Shown piece by piece: positions 1 through 8,209 of a stretch of 24,380 nucleotides of DNA. Positions within the stretch are counted from its first letter, which is position 1. Each line of letters opens with the position of its first letter. The translations under genes and the position numbers were made by a program. This DNA is from an uncultured Erysipelotrichaceae bacterium. GTDB lineage: Bacteria; Bacillota_I; Bacilli_A; RFN20; CAG-826. The notes beneath the pieces were generated by a model. It was not told where the DNA came from and searched no databases. It saw only the letters and a program-made list of their open reading frames with translations. Location of the stretch: positions 1 through 24,380 of the forward strand of contig CADCCA010000015.1 in the NCBI GenBank assembly GCA_902799855.1. The letters are read 5' to 3'.

Positions 1-1346
1 CCTTTATCAGCATCGGCAAATGCTTGATTGTATGTACCAAGGATGTTGACGTATTTCATGGCTGTCCATGTGGCGCCAGCAGCATTCTTTGTACCATTTG
101 TCTTACAAATTGCGAAGTATTCATTATATTGATCGCCTGTCATATCAACTGGAGCGTTGAGAGTTGGGACGATTGGGGTTTCTGGAGCGGCTAATTTAAC
201 AACGTCTTTGGCTGGAATCCAAGAAGCGTTCTTGTTTGTTTCAGCTGTTCTAGCAACACCTTCTAATAAGCCATAGTAGTTTGTGAACTTACATGTGACT
301 TGTGCATAATCACCAACAGCGACTGGAATTGGGTCTGCTGAAGCTTTGTTAACTTGGAGATAAACAGCAGCAGTACCATCGTCGAGGATGGCGTTATAGC
401 CTGTTTCACCGTTAGCAGCAACAGCCATGATTAAACCTTTTAATTCGAAGCATGTTGTTGTGATAGCGGATGTTTTACCTGTGTTACCGTTAAATGGAGC
501 TTCTACAATACCTTTATTCATAGCATTGAGGATGGCGTATGGTTCGCCTGGAATGGCAGCGCCAACTGTGAGCTCGAATGAATCGGATTTACCGAATAAT
601 GTCGCGGTAATTGTGGATTTACCGGCTTTCTTACCAGTAATTGTTAAACCGGAGATGGAAGCGACTTCTGTATTAGAAGAAGTAACTTTTAAAACGCCGG
701 CGGTTACTAATTCGGAGACGTTCTTGGCTGGATCAACTTCAATACTGAGTGATTCAATGTCGTCTTCGAGGAAGTCTGTGAAGACTGATTTGTTTTTAAT
801 GGTGATGCTGTTAATTTCATCAATAACACTAACTACGCATTCTGCTTTTAAGTTAGTACCTTTGATTTTAGCAGTAACTTTGGCTTCACCATAACCAACA
901 GCATTCACGAGACCAGTTTTACTGACGGTGACGATGTCTTCGTCTTCACTGGACCATTGAATTTCTTTGTTGTTAGCGTTAGCTGGGGCAACAGTTGCGG
1001 TTAATTGAAGTGTTTGACCTTTAATAACAGAAGCTGATGTCTTGTCTAAGGTAACGCCTGTTGGGTTTGGAGCTTGTGAGCTTGATTGAGCTTGAGAACT
1101 ACTGGAAGCTTGTTGTGAGCTTGATTGAGCTTGTGAGCTGGATGAAGCTTGCGCGCTTGAAGAATTCTCGGAAGATGATGATTTTCCTGCTTCTTGGGAG
1201 CTACTACCACCTTGGTCAGATGATTCCTGACTTTGTGGATTAGAGGAAGCAGAATTGTTGCTTTCTTGGCTGGATCCACCACCACAGGCTGTGACGATCA
1301 TACCAAGAAGACACAATAATGAGATTGGTAATAGTTTCTTCTTCAT
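1..1346 (-). CDS. Big2-domain surface lipoprotein with OB-fold-like region (3' end outside window)
   Basis: The gene starts at an ATG at 1346, five bases after the ribosome site AAGGAGGA, and runs off the left edge with 448 codons visible. Residues 1-21 are a lipoprotein signal peptide with lipobox VTAC (Cys21). Residues 22-95 are a low-complexity Ser/Gln/Ala linker partly built from tandem repeats. Residues 96-175 form a Big2-type immunoglobulin-like domain (VTLDK...ATVAP...WSSEDEDIVTV...GLVNAVGYGEAKVTA), and residues 178-262 look like a second, divergent Ig-like domain. Residues 298-365 (FELKGLIMAV...AILDDGTAAVYLQV...GDYAQVTCKF) resemble the OB-fold seen in secreted nucleases such as YhcR; this assignment is tentative. 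The gene is the last visible one of the nuclease/ABC importer operon, so it may be an accessory binding protein at the cell surface. No catalytic motif is visible in the part present. Confidence 0.85.
   Translation of the reverse strand, partial: MKKKLLPISLLCLLGMIVTACGGGSSQESNNSASSNPQSQESSDQGGSSSQEAGKSSSSENSSSAQASSSSQAQSSSQQASSSSQAQSSSQAPNPTGVTLDKTSASVIKGQTLQLTATVAPANANNKEIQWSSEDEDIVTVSKTGLVNAVGYGEAKVTAKIKGTNLKAECVVSVIDEINSITIKNKSVFTDFLEDDIESLSIEVDPAKNVSELVTAGVLKVTSSNTEVASISGLTITGKKAGKSTITATLFGKSDSFELTVGAAIPGEPYAILNAMNKGIVEAPFNGNTGKTSAITTTCFELKGLIMAVAANGETGYNAILDDGTAAVYLQVNKASADPIPVAVGDYAQVTCKFTNYYGLLEGVARTAETNKNASWIPAKDVVKLAAPETPIVPTLNAPVDMTGDQYNEYFAICKTNGTKNAAGATWTAMKYVNILGTYNQAFADADK
1075..1153 (-). 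repeat. Tandem repeats coding a Ser/Gln/Ala linker
   Basis: A 20-base unit beginning TGTGAGCTTGATTGAGC occurs at 1075-1094 and again at 1114-1133, with degenerate copies around them. On the coding (minus) strand it encodes repeats of the type SQAQSSSQ in the linker between the lipobox and the first Ig-like domain. Such a tract can vary in length by slippage. Confidence 0.7.
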
Positions 1347-1369
1347 AATTTCCTCCTTATTAACAATCT

Positions 1370-1385
1370 TGAAAATAGATTTTCA
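1370..1385. repeat. Small perfect inverted repeat between two operon genes
   Basis: TGAAAA-TAGA-TTTTCA lies in the 55-base gap between the zinc-ribbon gene (stop at 1402) and the Big2 lipoprotein start (1346). It could fold in the mRNA ahead of the ribosome site. It has no T-run and is not a convincing terminator. Confidence 0.4.
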
Positions 1386-1401
1386 TTTATGCAACATATC
1401 A

Positions 1402-1875
1402 TTATTGCACAAAAGTCTGATTATTTAAATCTTTTAGTAATCTGGTGTAATTTGTTTTCAAACAAATACCACGAATGGTTTGGAAAATACCAAATCCTAA
1501 AAGAATAACAGATAAAACCATTGTGACGGCACTGACATAGAATTCGCCACAATTAAAGACAAAACCAACGGATGGTTTGTTGCTGAGTAATAGGAAAACG
1601 ATTGAGATAATTAATAGAATTAAACCTAATGAATTTAAGCACATGCCTGCCGCAAAGGAGTTACTGCCTCTTTGCACTTGAGCGTGAGAAGCACGTGAAA
1701 GTTCTTTGCTTTCTTCATAGGACATATCGGCGTGGATTAAATGACCACAACGTGGGCAAACGTATTTGATTTGGGCGTTTTCGTCAATTTCCACTTCTTC
1801 AACGATTTTATAGGAGGATCTTTTACCTTCTAACTTATGTTCGTCGATTTTGTATCCACAGTGATAACAATACAT
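1402..1875 (-). CDS. Small zinc-ribbon membrane protein
   Basis: This 157-residue protein has an N-terminal zinc ribbon with two CxxC knuckles, CYHC at residues 3-6 and CPRC at 40-43. A hydrophilic helix follows, then two predicted membrane helices at about 77-97 and 112-135. The ATG at 1875 is preceded by AGAAGGAGATAATT, and the gene follows the nuclease lipoprotein by 19 bases, so it belongs to the same transcript. Zinc-ribbon plus transmembrane proteins of this size are common in Firmicutes and mostly uncharacterised. The zinc binding is inferred from the cysteine pattern; no specific function can be given. Confidence 0.8.
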   Translation of the reverse strand: MYCYHCGYKIDEHKLEGKRSSYKIVEEVEIDENAQIKYVCPRCGHLIHADMSYEESKELSRASHAQVQRGSNSFAAGMCLNSLGLILLIISIVFLLLSNKPSVGFVFNCGEFYVSAVTMVLSVILLGFGIFQTIRGICLKTNYTRLLKDLNNQTFVQ

Positions 1876-1894
1876 AATTATCTCCTTCTAGTTC

Positions 1895-3721
1895 CTATTC
1901 ATTGATCCAAACGAAAGAGGCTTCGTTAGTTGGAATGATTTGATATCTAACTTTGCCACTGGTTGTTCTATGCCAGGCATATGTACCAGCGTCAATGCGG
2001 AACTTCTTATTCATGAATTGTTCTTCGGTATCCCATCTAATAACCGCTTGCATTGGGTCACTTTGATCGCCGTGATAGGCAAATGGAATGTAAACACCAA
2101 CGGTTGTTTCAGCAAAACCAAGTGTAATATCACGAGAATCACTAACGTAACAATAGTTACATGTTAATGTGCCGTTCACTTTAACCGCGCAGAATAACGA
2201 TTCACAGTCATTGTTCTTAGCGAGGTTACTTAATTGAGATGGGGTGTATTCGAAAGTATATAGAGAGTGTTCTTCGGTATTGAGTTCGGCTTTGAGCAAG
2301 ACTTTGCAGTCTTCATCACCCGCACCATAAGCTTTCCATTTACCTTGTGTATCGGTAATTTGGAAACCGAACGTTTCGCTGTCTTTGCACAATCCATAAA
2401 CTTGAATATAAGTATTTGGAATGGTGAATTTGGATGAAATCTGTTGCATACCACAGAAAATATTAATACCAGCCCATTCACCTTCGGTTGGATGGTCATC
2501 ATCGACTGGATAGAACTCTTGGACGTATAATGTGCCATCGTTATAGGAAGAAACGACACCGGTGAATCTCACGAGTTCGTTATCATATTTGTTTTTATAT
2601 GATTGATCGACGATTGATTTTTCGACTTCGCGTTTAATATCTAATAAGGAAACATCAGCGTAGCCTTCATCACCATAGTTGAAGTATGGATCTCTTTCAC
2701 CAGAGAACATATTAAGTTTGTATGTTTGCGCTTGTAATTGAGCAGCGTCAAAAGCAGCTTCATACGCCGGGAAGTCAGAAACGTTTTTCTTTAAAGATAA
2801 ACCTTCTTGGACAATCCAAAGATTTAACAAATAAAGTTCATCATATGGAGCGTTTTTCTTTGTTTCATTAATCCACACCAAGGAGACATAACGTGAACCT
2901 GTTGAGTCTGGATTTGGCGCACCATAAGTATCTTGTGGGGAAGAAATAACAATTGTGCCATTGCTATTGGCTTCTTGAAGTTTCTTCTTGGTGAAGTTAG
3001 AAGCAGGAACACCCCACTCTTGCACTTTACCAGTACTTTCTGGTGTATCGATACCAAAGAATCTGGCTTTTAAGGTGACTGATGCTGTAGTGAAGTGAGC
3101 GGTATCACCATCGATTGGTGTTAATAAGCTAACTTTTTCAATACCGTCTTTATAGAAGTCTTTGCCAGTATAGTCTAAGCCTAACTTGACAGAGCCATCT
3201 TTGACATAGTCATGGAAAGCTGCAGCGACTTTAACGACGCATTTTTCGGAAAGGTTTGTGCCTTTAACTTTAGCAGTAATATCGGCTGAACCTTCACCAA
3301 CGGCTGTAACCGCACCATTATTAACGGTTGCGACATTAGCGTCAGATGTGGACCATTCCACTTCAAAGTTACCTTCAACTGGGTACACGGTTGCTTTAAT
3401 TGCGCCACTACCACCAGCGGTAAGTGTCATTTCATAAGTATCTAAAGTAATGGATGTTGGAGTGGAAACATCAACAGAGGAATTACCACCACTTGGTGAT
3501 GAATCTCCACCTTGTTGGGATGAGCTACCACCTTGTTGGGAAGAATCATTTCCGCCTTGTTGAGAAAATTGGCTACCACCATTAGATGAAGCATCACCGT
3601 GTTGGCTTTCTTCTGGTGGAACAGATGATTGACCTGGTGTGGAGTTACCGCCTTGACCACAAGAAGTGAAAATCAAGGCTGATAAGCTGAGTAATGCTAA
3701 TAAGAGTTTGGTTTTTTTCAT
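1895..3721 (-). CDS. Surface thermonuclease lipoprotein: Big2 + SNase + OB-fold-like domains
   Basis: This 608-residue exported lipoprotein has lipobox FTSC with Cys21. A Ser/Gln/Gly linker covers residues 22-86, and a Big2 Ig-like domain covers about 89-166. Residues 196-345 are a staphylococcal-nuclease (thermonuclease) domain: DGDT at 204-207, Arg220, DTPE at 225-228 and Arg277 match the calcium-binding Asp and the Arg/Glu/Arg catalytic set of SNase. The spacing D206-R220-D225-E228 equals that of D21-R35-D40-E43 in the staphylococcal enzyme. Residues 382-460 look like an OB-fold, and about 495-570 may be a second one. The predicted role is calcium-dependent cleavage of extracellular DNA or RNA at the cell surface. 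It starts 10 bases after the upstream substrate-binding protein gene, with the ribosome site TAGGAGG. The association with an ABC importer resembles the mycoplasmal MG_186, MPN133 and mhp379 nucleases. Confidence 0.9.
   Translation of the reverse strand: MKKTKLLLALLSLSALIFTSCGQGGNSTPGQSSVPPEESQHGDASSNGGSQFSQQGGNDSSQQGGSSSQQGGDSSPSGGNSSVDVSTPTSITLDTYEMTLTAGGSGAIKATVYPVEGNFEVEWSTSDANVATVNNGAVTAVGEGSADITAKVKGTNLSEKCVVKVAAAFHDYVKDGSVKLGLDYTGKDFYKDGIEKVSLLTPIDGDTAHFTTASVTLKARFFGIDTPESTGKVQEWGVPASNFTKKKLQEANSNGTIVISSPQDTYGAPNPDSTGSRYVSLVWINETKKNAPYDELYLLNLWIVQEGLSLKKNVSDFPAYEAAFDAAQLQAQTYKLNMFSGERDPYFNYGDEGYADVSLLDIKREVEKSIVDQSYKNKYDNELVRFTGVVSSYNDGTLYVQEFYPVDDDHPTEGEWAGINIFCGMQQISSKFTIPNTYIQVYGLCKDSETFGFQITDTQGKWKAYGAGDEDCKVLLKAELNTEEHSLYTFEYTPSQLSNLAKNNDCESLFCAVKVNGTLTCNYCYVSDSRDITLGFAETTVGVYIPFAYHGDQSDPMQAVIRWDTEEQFMNKKFRIDAGTYAWHRTTSGKVRYQIIPTNEASFVWINE
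3506..3566 (-). repeat. Degenerate tandem repeats coding SSQQGG linker units
   Basis: The pattern CACCTTGTTGGGA and close variants recur about three times. They encode successive SSQQGG-like units between the lipobox and the Big2 domain of the nuclease lipoprotein. The same kind of linker occurs in the neighbouring lipoproteins. Confidence 0.6.
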
Positions 3722-3731
3722 AAAAGACCTC

Positions 3732-5321
3732 CTATTTAATCTTTAATGTCGCGTTATTAATAGCAGTATCAAAGATTGATGATATAGCAGTTGATTTTGT
3801 TAATGCTTCAGTGATAATACCACCGGATTCAGTTCTTAAAGCAGCTGAACCTGGGAAGCAAACGGTGTTGAAATAACGACCGTTAATCTTATCAGTGACT
3901 AGTTGAGCGACTTCGCTATCAAGTTCGCCAGCATCCAACATTTCAAGATATAAATCTTCAGAATAGGAAGATTCTCTAACTGGTAAGTAACCTTCTGAAC
4001 CTAATAAGCAGATTTTGCAGTTATTTTCAGAATTGGTTAAATATTTCATAAGTTTCCAAGCGTATAAGACTCTGGCACTGTTAGCGGTTTCAGATAATTT
4101 TGGATTATTGAAAATAGCGAGGTCTGGACCTTGGGTAACATATAATGGATTATTTTTGTTGAGTGATGGGACTTTACAAACACCGATGGTGAAATCAGAT
4201 GTTAAGTTATAGCCAGAACCACCAGTGGAACCGATAGTGAAAACTGATTCAACGTTTTTGAATGAATCACTACCATAGGTAGAGAAAGCACCCTTTGTGG
4301 TGAATAAGTGAGTACCATTCACCACTTCGTTATAATTGTCTCTTAAATCAGAAACGATCTTTTCGGCTTTGGTTCTATTTTGACCTTCAGCGTAGTCGAT
4401 ATGACCGACTTTCTTACCCGCAGCATTAGTGACGATACTTGAATAACCGACACCAGCTTGGTGGAGTTGAGAAATGAATAAGTTTGCATCAGAATCATAG
4501 AATGCCGCTTGTTTTAAGGCTGGGTTGATTTCAGCTTTATATGTCGCTGTTTGACGGCATAATTCGATGAATTCGGCCCAATCTAAGTTATCCATGTATT
4601 CCTTAATAGCGTTTTCTGCACCTTGGAATTCTGGTTTATAGTGGGCTAAAACTTTAACGACAGCTTCATAGTTATAAAGCATGGCTTCAGTTGATTTCAT
4701 ATATGGAAGAGTGAATTGACCATCACGAGTAAAGGAATGGCCACCTTCAATATAGGCAGGGATGAAGTCAGCGATAGAATCACCTTCGGCATCGCCTAAG
4801 TATTTTTCTTTACCAAAACCAACTTTGCTATCGTTGATGTAATCGTTTAAGTTAACGACGAATTTACCTGGTTGATCGCCTTCCGCTTCAAGATAGTCAG
4901 CGATGTGGTCTGGATAAGCAACAGCGATTGTTGGAATATTGCCGGTTGTTAAACCTTTATTAATGTCTTCGTTAATTGTTTGGTAGTTTGAACAAGGCAC
5001 TAAGTTAACTTCCACAGTCACACCATCGTTAGCCTTAACGAGGTCAGTGAACTTTTTAATTTGTGGTTTTAAGTTATCTTGAATGGTTTGACCAAAAGTA
5101 TGCCAGAAGGAAATTTCGACTTTGTTATCGCCGCCTTGTTGGCTACTATTTTGGCTTTGTTGACTGCTACCAGCATCAGAGGAACTCTGTTGGTTTTCAG
5201 AACTGCTTTGTTCTGGAGCGCTGGAACTATTTTGTGGTTGGCTTTCACCACCACCGCCACAGCCGGTTGCTAATGACATGATACCGGCTAAAGTTAATAA
5301 TTTGATTAAATGTCTGTTCAT
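3732..5321 (-). CDS. ABC importer substrate-binding lipoprotein (family 1, sugar type)
   Basis: This 529-residue protein has lipobox ATGC with Cys21, a Ser/Gln linker to about residue 66, and then an extracellular solute-binding domain of the UgpB/MalE type (VEISFWHTFGQ at 68-78, LPYMKSTEAMLYN, FTIGSTGGSGY, TQGPDLAIF, YLPVRES). It should capture the substrate outside the membrane and deliver it to the two permeases upstream. It is a clear paralogue of the preceding gene product: both share AYPDxxADx, KSTEAM, SDxNLFI, GHIDx, FTTKG and xIGSTGG, so the pair arose by duplication. It lacks the Big2 domain of its partner. The ATG at 5321 follows AAGGAGATAACTAC, and the gap to the previous gene is 25 bases. 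The substrate cannot be read from the sequence; the annotation 'sugar' is by family only. Confidence 0.92.
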   Translation of the reverse strand: MNRHLIKLLTLAGIMSLATGCGGGGESQPQNSSSAPEQSSSENQQSSSDAGSSQQSQNSSQQGGDNKVEISFWHTFGQTIQDNLKPQIKKFTDLVKANDGVTVEVNLVPCSNYQTINEDINKGLTTGNIPTIAVAYPDHIADYLEAEGDQPGKFVVNLNDYINDSKVGFGKEKYLGDAEGDSIADFIPAYIEGGHSFTRDGQFTLPYMKSTEAMLYNYEAVVKVLAHYKPEFQGAENAIKEYMDNLDWAEFIELCRQTATYKAEINPALKQAAFYDSDANLFISQLHQAGVGYSSIVTNAAGKKVGHIDYAEGQNRTKAEKIVSDLRDNYNEVVNGTHLFTTKGAFSTYGSDSFKNVESVFTIGSTGGSGYNLTSDFTIGVCKVPSLNKNNPLYVTQGPDLAIFNNPKLSETANSARVLYAWKLMKYLTNSENNCKICLLGSEGYLPVRESSYSEDLYLEMLDAGELDSEVAQLVTDKINGRYFNTVCFPGSAALRTESGGIITEALTKSTAISSIFDTAINNATLKIK

Positions 5322-5346
5322 GTAGTTATCTCCTTACTGAAAGTAG

Positions 5347-7191
5347 TTACATCTTAAGTGCGGTATTGTTGGCCGCGGTTTGGAATAATTCGTTTAATTC
5401 AGCGTCTGTTAAGTCCACATCACCAATGGCTTTTGTGACGACACCAGCGACTTGAGTTCTGGCTTCAGAAGAGCCTTTAAAGACTGGGGAAACGAATAAG
5501 TAATCCATGGTAGCTTCTTGATAGGCAGCGTTTAAGGCTTTTAATCTATCACTTGTCTTTTCTGGGAAGTTACTTGGATCAGAGAAGTCTAAGAAGTCAT
5601 CGCTTTCTGCGACGGATTTTCTAATTGGTGAATAACCTGTGGTTGTCGCCCAGGCAATGCAGCTTCTCACTTGTGTTAATTCTTTATAGAATAACCAAGC
5701 ACCTAAACCACGATTGTTCTTGTTATCGGAGTGTTGGAGGAAGGCCAATGATGGACCTTGTTGAATTAATTTTGTTTGTTTACCAGCGGCTTGTGGAACT
5801 TTGGCGACACCAACGTTCTTTGGATTTTGCGCGCTGAATTGATAGTTAACACCACCTGTAGAGCCGATGGAGAATAAAACGGCATCTTCGTTGGAACGGT
5901 AGTTAATGTTGGTACCAATAATACCTTTTGTGGTGAAGTATTTTTTGTTATAAGCATCATTGAATGTCTTCATGAGGTTTTTCATACCGTCATTAACGAA
6001 ATCGATATGACCTTCACCGGTGACAGGATCCATTGATGTATAACCATAGCCATATTGTTCGGCTAAAGTAATGAATAAGTTATCATCTGAGTCATAACCG
6101 ACAACGGCCCAGTCTGAATATGTTTCAGTATCTAAGAAGGCTTTCTTAAGGGCAGCGGTTGGTAAGGATTCACGGTATTGGAGTAACGCTGGAGCGAATT
6201 TACCGAATAATTCTTCCCAAGTTAAGTTATTGATATAGTCTTCAGTAATCGCTTGACCATTGTTGATGGATGGGTCGATAGAAGCAAGGTTTAAACCAAT
6301 AATCTTATTGGAATCGTAATACATCGCCTCTGTTGATTTAGCGATTGGTAAAGAATATGTACCAGAAATGGAATAATTTTGACCTTCGGCAAGATAGGCT
6401 TCATAGAAGTCATTCTTTTCTTCATCAGTCCAACCATAATCGGCATTATTCATATATTTGTCCATCTTAAGTGGGACACCAGCGGTAATGAAGTCAGCAA
6501 CACTATCTGGATAGGCCGCGACGACGTCTGGATAGTTATTAGCAGGAACACCTTTAACAACTTCATCCTTTAAGTCAGAATAGGAACCGGAATATTTATC
6601 GTATTTAACGGTTAAGTGTGGTTCTTTCTTCGCTAAAGAGGTGATCGCATCTTTAAAGATTTGACCATATGTATCGTTAAATGTGGTTTGCACTAAGATT
6701 TCAGTTTCTTCTTCGATGTAATATTCACCGACGACTGTGACTTCACAAATAGCTTTACCAGTTTTACCAACGGCACTAACTGTGATTTTCGCGGTACCTT
6801 CTTTAACACCGGTCACGTTACCTTCGTTATCGACGGTTGCGATGTCTGGTTTATTACTTTCGAATTGATAAGTTAAACCTTGTGTTTCACTTTGTGGATT
6901 AATTTTTGTGGTTTCATTGACACCAACGGACATGACTTCTTTATCAAGAGTAATGACCACGGATCCAGCGGCTTGGCTGGAACTACTAGCTTGACTTGAG
7001 CCACCACCTTGGGATTGGCTGGAATCAGCTTGACTGGAATTACTTTGTTGGCTTTCACCTTCACCCTGACTAGAGGAATTATCCATTGGAGGGTTAGAGG
7101 ATTGGGAACCTGGATTGCTGCCTTCTTGACCACCACACGCGGTAAGCAAGAAAGCTGAGAGAAGTAATGCTGCAATAATACTTTTTTTCAT
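5347..7191 (-). CDS. ABC importer substrate-binding lipoprotein with fused Big2 domain
   Basis: This 614-residue lipoprotein has lipobox LTAC with Cys19. A Ser/Gln/Gly linker covers 20-75, a Big2 Ig-like domain about 77-155 (ITLDKEVMSVGVNETTKI...DIATVDNEGNVTGVKEGTAKITV), and a family-1 solute-binding domain about 163-614. The solute-binding part shares many motifs with the next gene product (AYPDSVADFI, LPIAKSTEAMYY, DSDDNLFITL, FTTKG, FSIGSTGG, QGPSLAF). An Ig-like module in front of a solute-binding domain is unusual; it may lift the binding domain away from the membrane. The ribosome site AAGGAG lies in the loop of a short A/T hairpin immediately before the ATG. Confidence 0.92.
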   Translation of the reverse strand: MKKSIIAALLLSAFLLTACGGQEGSNPGSQSSNPPMDNSSSQGEGESQQSNSSQADSSQSQGGGSSQASSSSQAAGSVVITLDKEVMSVGVNETTKINPQSETQGLTYQFESNKPDIATVDNEGNVTGVKEGTAKITVSAVGKTGKAICEVTVVGEYYIEEETEILVQTTFNDTYGQIFKDAITSLAKKEPHLTVKYDKYSGSYSDLKDEVVKGVPANNYPDVVAAYPDSVADFITAGVPLKMDKYMNNADYGWTDEEKNDFYEAYLAEGQNYSISGTYSLPIAKSTEAMYYDSNKIIGLNLASIDPSINNGQAITEDYINNLTWEELFGKFAPALLQYRESLPTAALKKAFLDTETYSDWAVVGYDSDDNLFITLAEQYGYGYTSMDPVTGEGHIDFVNDGMKNLMKTFNDAYNKKYFTTKGIIGTNINYRSNEDAVLFSIGSTGGVNYQFSAQNPKNVGVAKVPQAAGKQTKLIQQGPSLAFLQHSDNKNNRGLGAWLFYKELTQVRSCIAWATTTGYSPIRKSVAESDDFLDFSDPSNFPEKTSDRLKALNAAYQEATMDYLFVSPVFKGSSEARTQVAGVVTKAIGDVDLTDAELNELFQTAANNTALKM

Positions 7192-7194
7192 ATA

Positions 7195-7214
7195 ATATAA
7201 TCTCCTTATTATAT
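7195..7214 (-). promoter_or_regulatory. A/T hairpin holding the ribosome site in its loop
   Basis: On the minus strand ATATAAT, AAGGAG, ATTATAT form a perfect 7-bp stem with the whole Shine-Dalgarno sequence as the 6-base loop, three bases before the ATG of the Big2-containing substrate-binding protein. The structure is weak and could open with temperature or during translation. Regulation is inference. Confidence 0.5.
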
Positions 7215-7215
7215 A

Positions 7216-7232
7216 AATAACATGATGTTATT
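7216..7232 (-). repeat. Intercistronic hairpin between permease and binding-protein genes
   Basis: AATAACA-TCA-TGTTATT (minus strand) is a perfect stem of 7 bp directly after the MalG-type permease stop at 7239. It has no T-run, so it is not a full terminator. Hairpins at this place in sugar-importer operons can stabilise mRNA and favour higher expression of the binding protein; that role here is inferred. Confidence 0.5.
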
Positions 7233-7238
7233 CGTTCC

Positions 7239-8198
7239 TTAACCTTTAATACCTGCTCTTCCAACACCACGCATGATGTATTTACGGAAGAAGATAAAGA
7301 GAAGGAACAATGGTACGGTGACAACAAAGGATGCTGCCATACGGTAACCATATTCAACAATTCCTAAGTCAATATTGGTGAAGGCACTACCTCTTAAACC
7401 AACAGAGATCAGTGTCCATTCATCTCTAGCGACGAGTTGTGGCCAGACATAGGCATTCCATGTACCCATGAATTTAAGGATGGTAATGGAAATTAATGTT
7501 GGCGCGGCGAGTGGTACCATGACACGCCATAAGTATGACCAGTCACTCTTACCATCGACTTTCGCGGCTAAATATAGTTCATTAGGAATTTGTTTGAAGT
7601 TTTGTCTTAATAAATAGATGTAGAAAACACTGACGAGCATTGGGACAGTCATCGCTGCATAAGCTTCCCATCTTGTTTGGTGGACACTATCGATCCAACC
7701 AAAGCTAGCGACGGTAATATAGTTAGAAATGACCATCATTTCGCCAGGAATCATCATTGTCATTAAGAAGATTGCAAAGACTGTTTCTCTACCTTTGAAG
7801 CGTAATCTTGAGAAAGCAAACGCTGCAAAGATTGTGGTAATTAATGTACCGGTTGTGGACATAATGGCCACGATAACGGTGTTAACCATGTAACTCGAGA
7901 AGTCAAATCTTTGGAAAATATAAACATAGTTCGTCCACATGACTGTGGTTGGGAAGAATGTTTGTGTTGTCGAAGTAATTTCATCTAGGGTCTTTAAGGA
8001 TGTAATGATCATCCAATAGAACGGGAAGATGATGAAGAACGCGAGAACTAATAGGAAGGCATAAGTAAAGACAGTGGCGATGATTTTTGCGATGTTTTCA
8101 CTAGCCTTAATCGCGGTCACGGTCTTGCCGCTTTCCTTGATAGAAAGAACTAAGTTATCGTTTACATTAACATTTTTGAAGTCAACATATTGTTTCAT
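7239..8198 (-). CDS. ABC importer permease, MalG/UgpE type
   Basis: This 319-residue membrane protein has about six transmembrane helices; the first is near residues 41-66 and the last near 288-305. The EAA loop that docks on the ATPase is at about 207-232 (ELYLAAKVDGKSDWSYLWRVMVPLA). The N-terminal tail of about 35 residues is longer than usual. The protein pairs with the MalF-type permease upstream to form the channel of a carbohydrate-uptake-1 family importer. The start at 8198 is preceded by TAGGAGGAACTATT, and the gap to the MalF-type gene is 11 bases, consistent with translational coupling. Its nearest mycoplasmal counterparts in an analogous locus would be MG_189/UgpE-like proteins, by recollection only. 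Confidence 0.93.
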   Translation of the reverse strand: MKQYVDFKNVNVNDNLVLSIKESGKTVTAIKASENIAKIIATVFTYAFLLVLAFFIIFPFYWMIITSLKTLDEITSTTQTFFPTTVMWTNYVYIFQRFDFSSYMVNTVIVAIMSTTGTLITTIFAAFAFSRLRFKGRETVFAIFLMTMMIPGEMMVISNYITVASFGWIDSVHQTRWEAYAAMTVPMLVSVFYIYLLRQNFKQIPNELYLAAKVDGKSDWSYLWRVMVPLAAPTLISITILKFMGTWNAYVWPQLVARDEWTLISVGLRGSAFTNIDLGIVEYGYRMAASFVVTVPLFLLFIFFRKYIMRGVGRAGIKG

Positions 8199-8209
8199 AA
8201 TAGTTCCTC

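Noticed and set aside
427..894. Plus-strand open frame of 155 codons
   Set aside because: It lies antisense to the Big2 lipoprotein, has no ribosome site and its product looks like random hydrophobic sequence.
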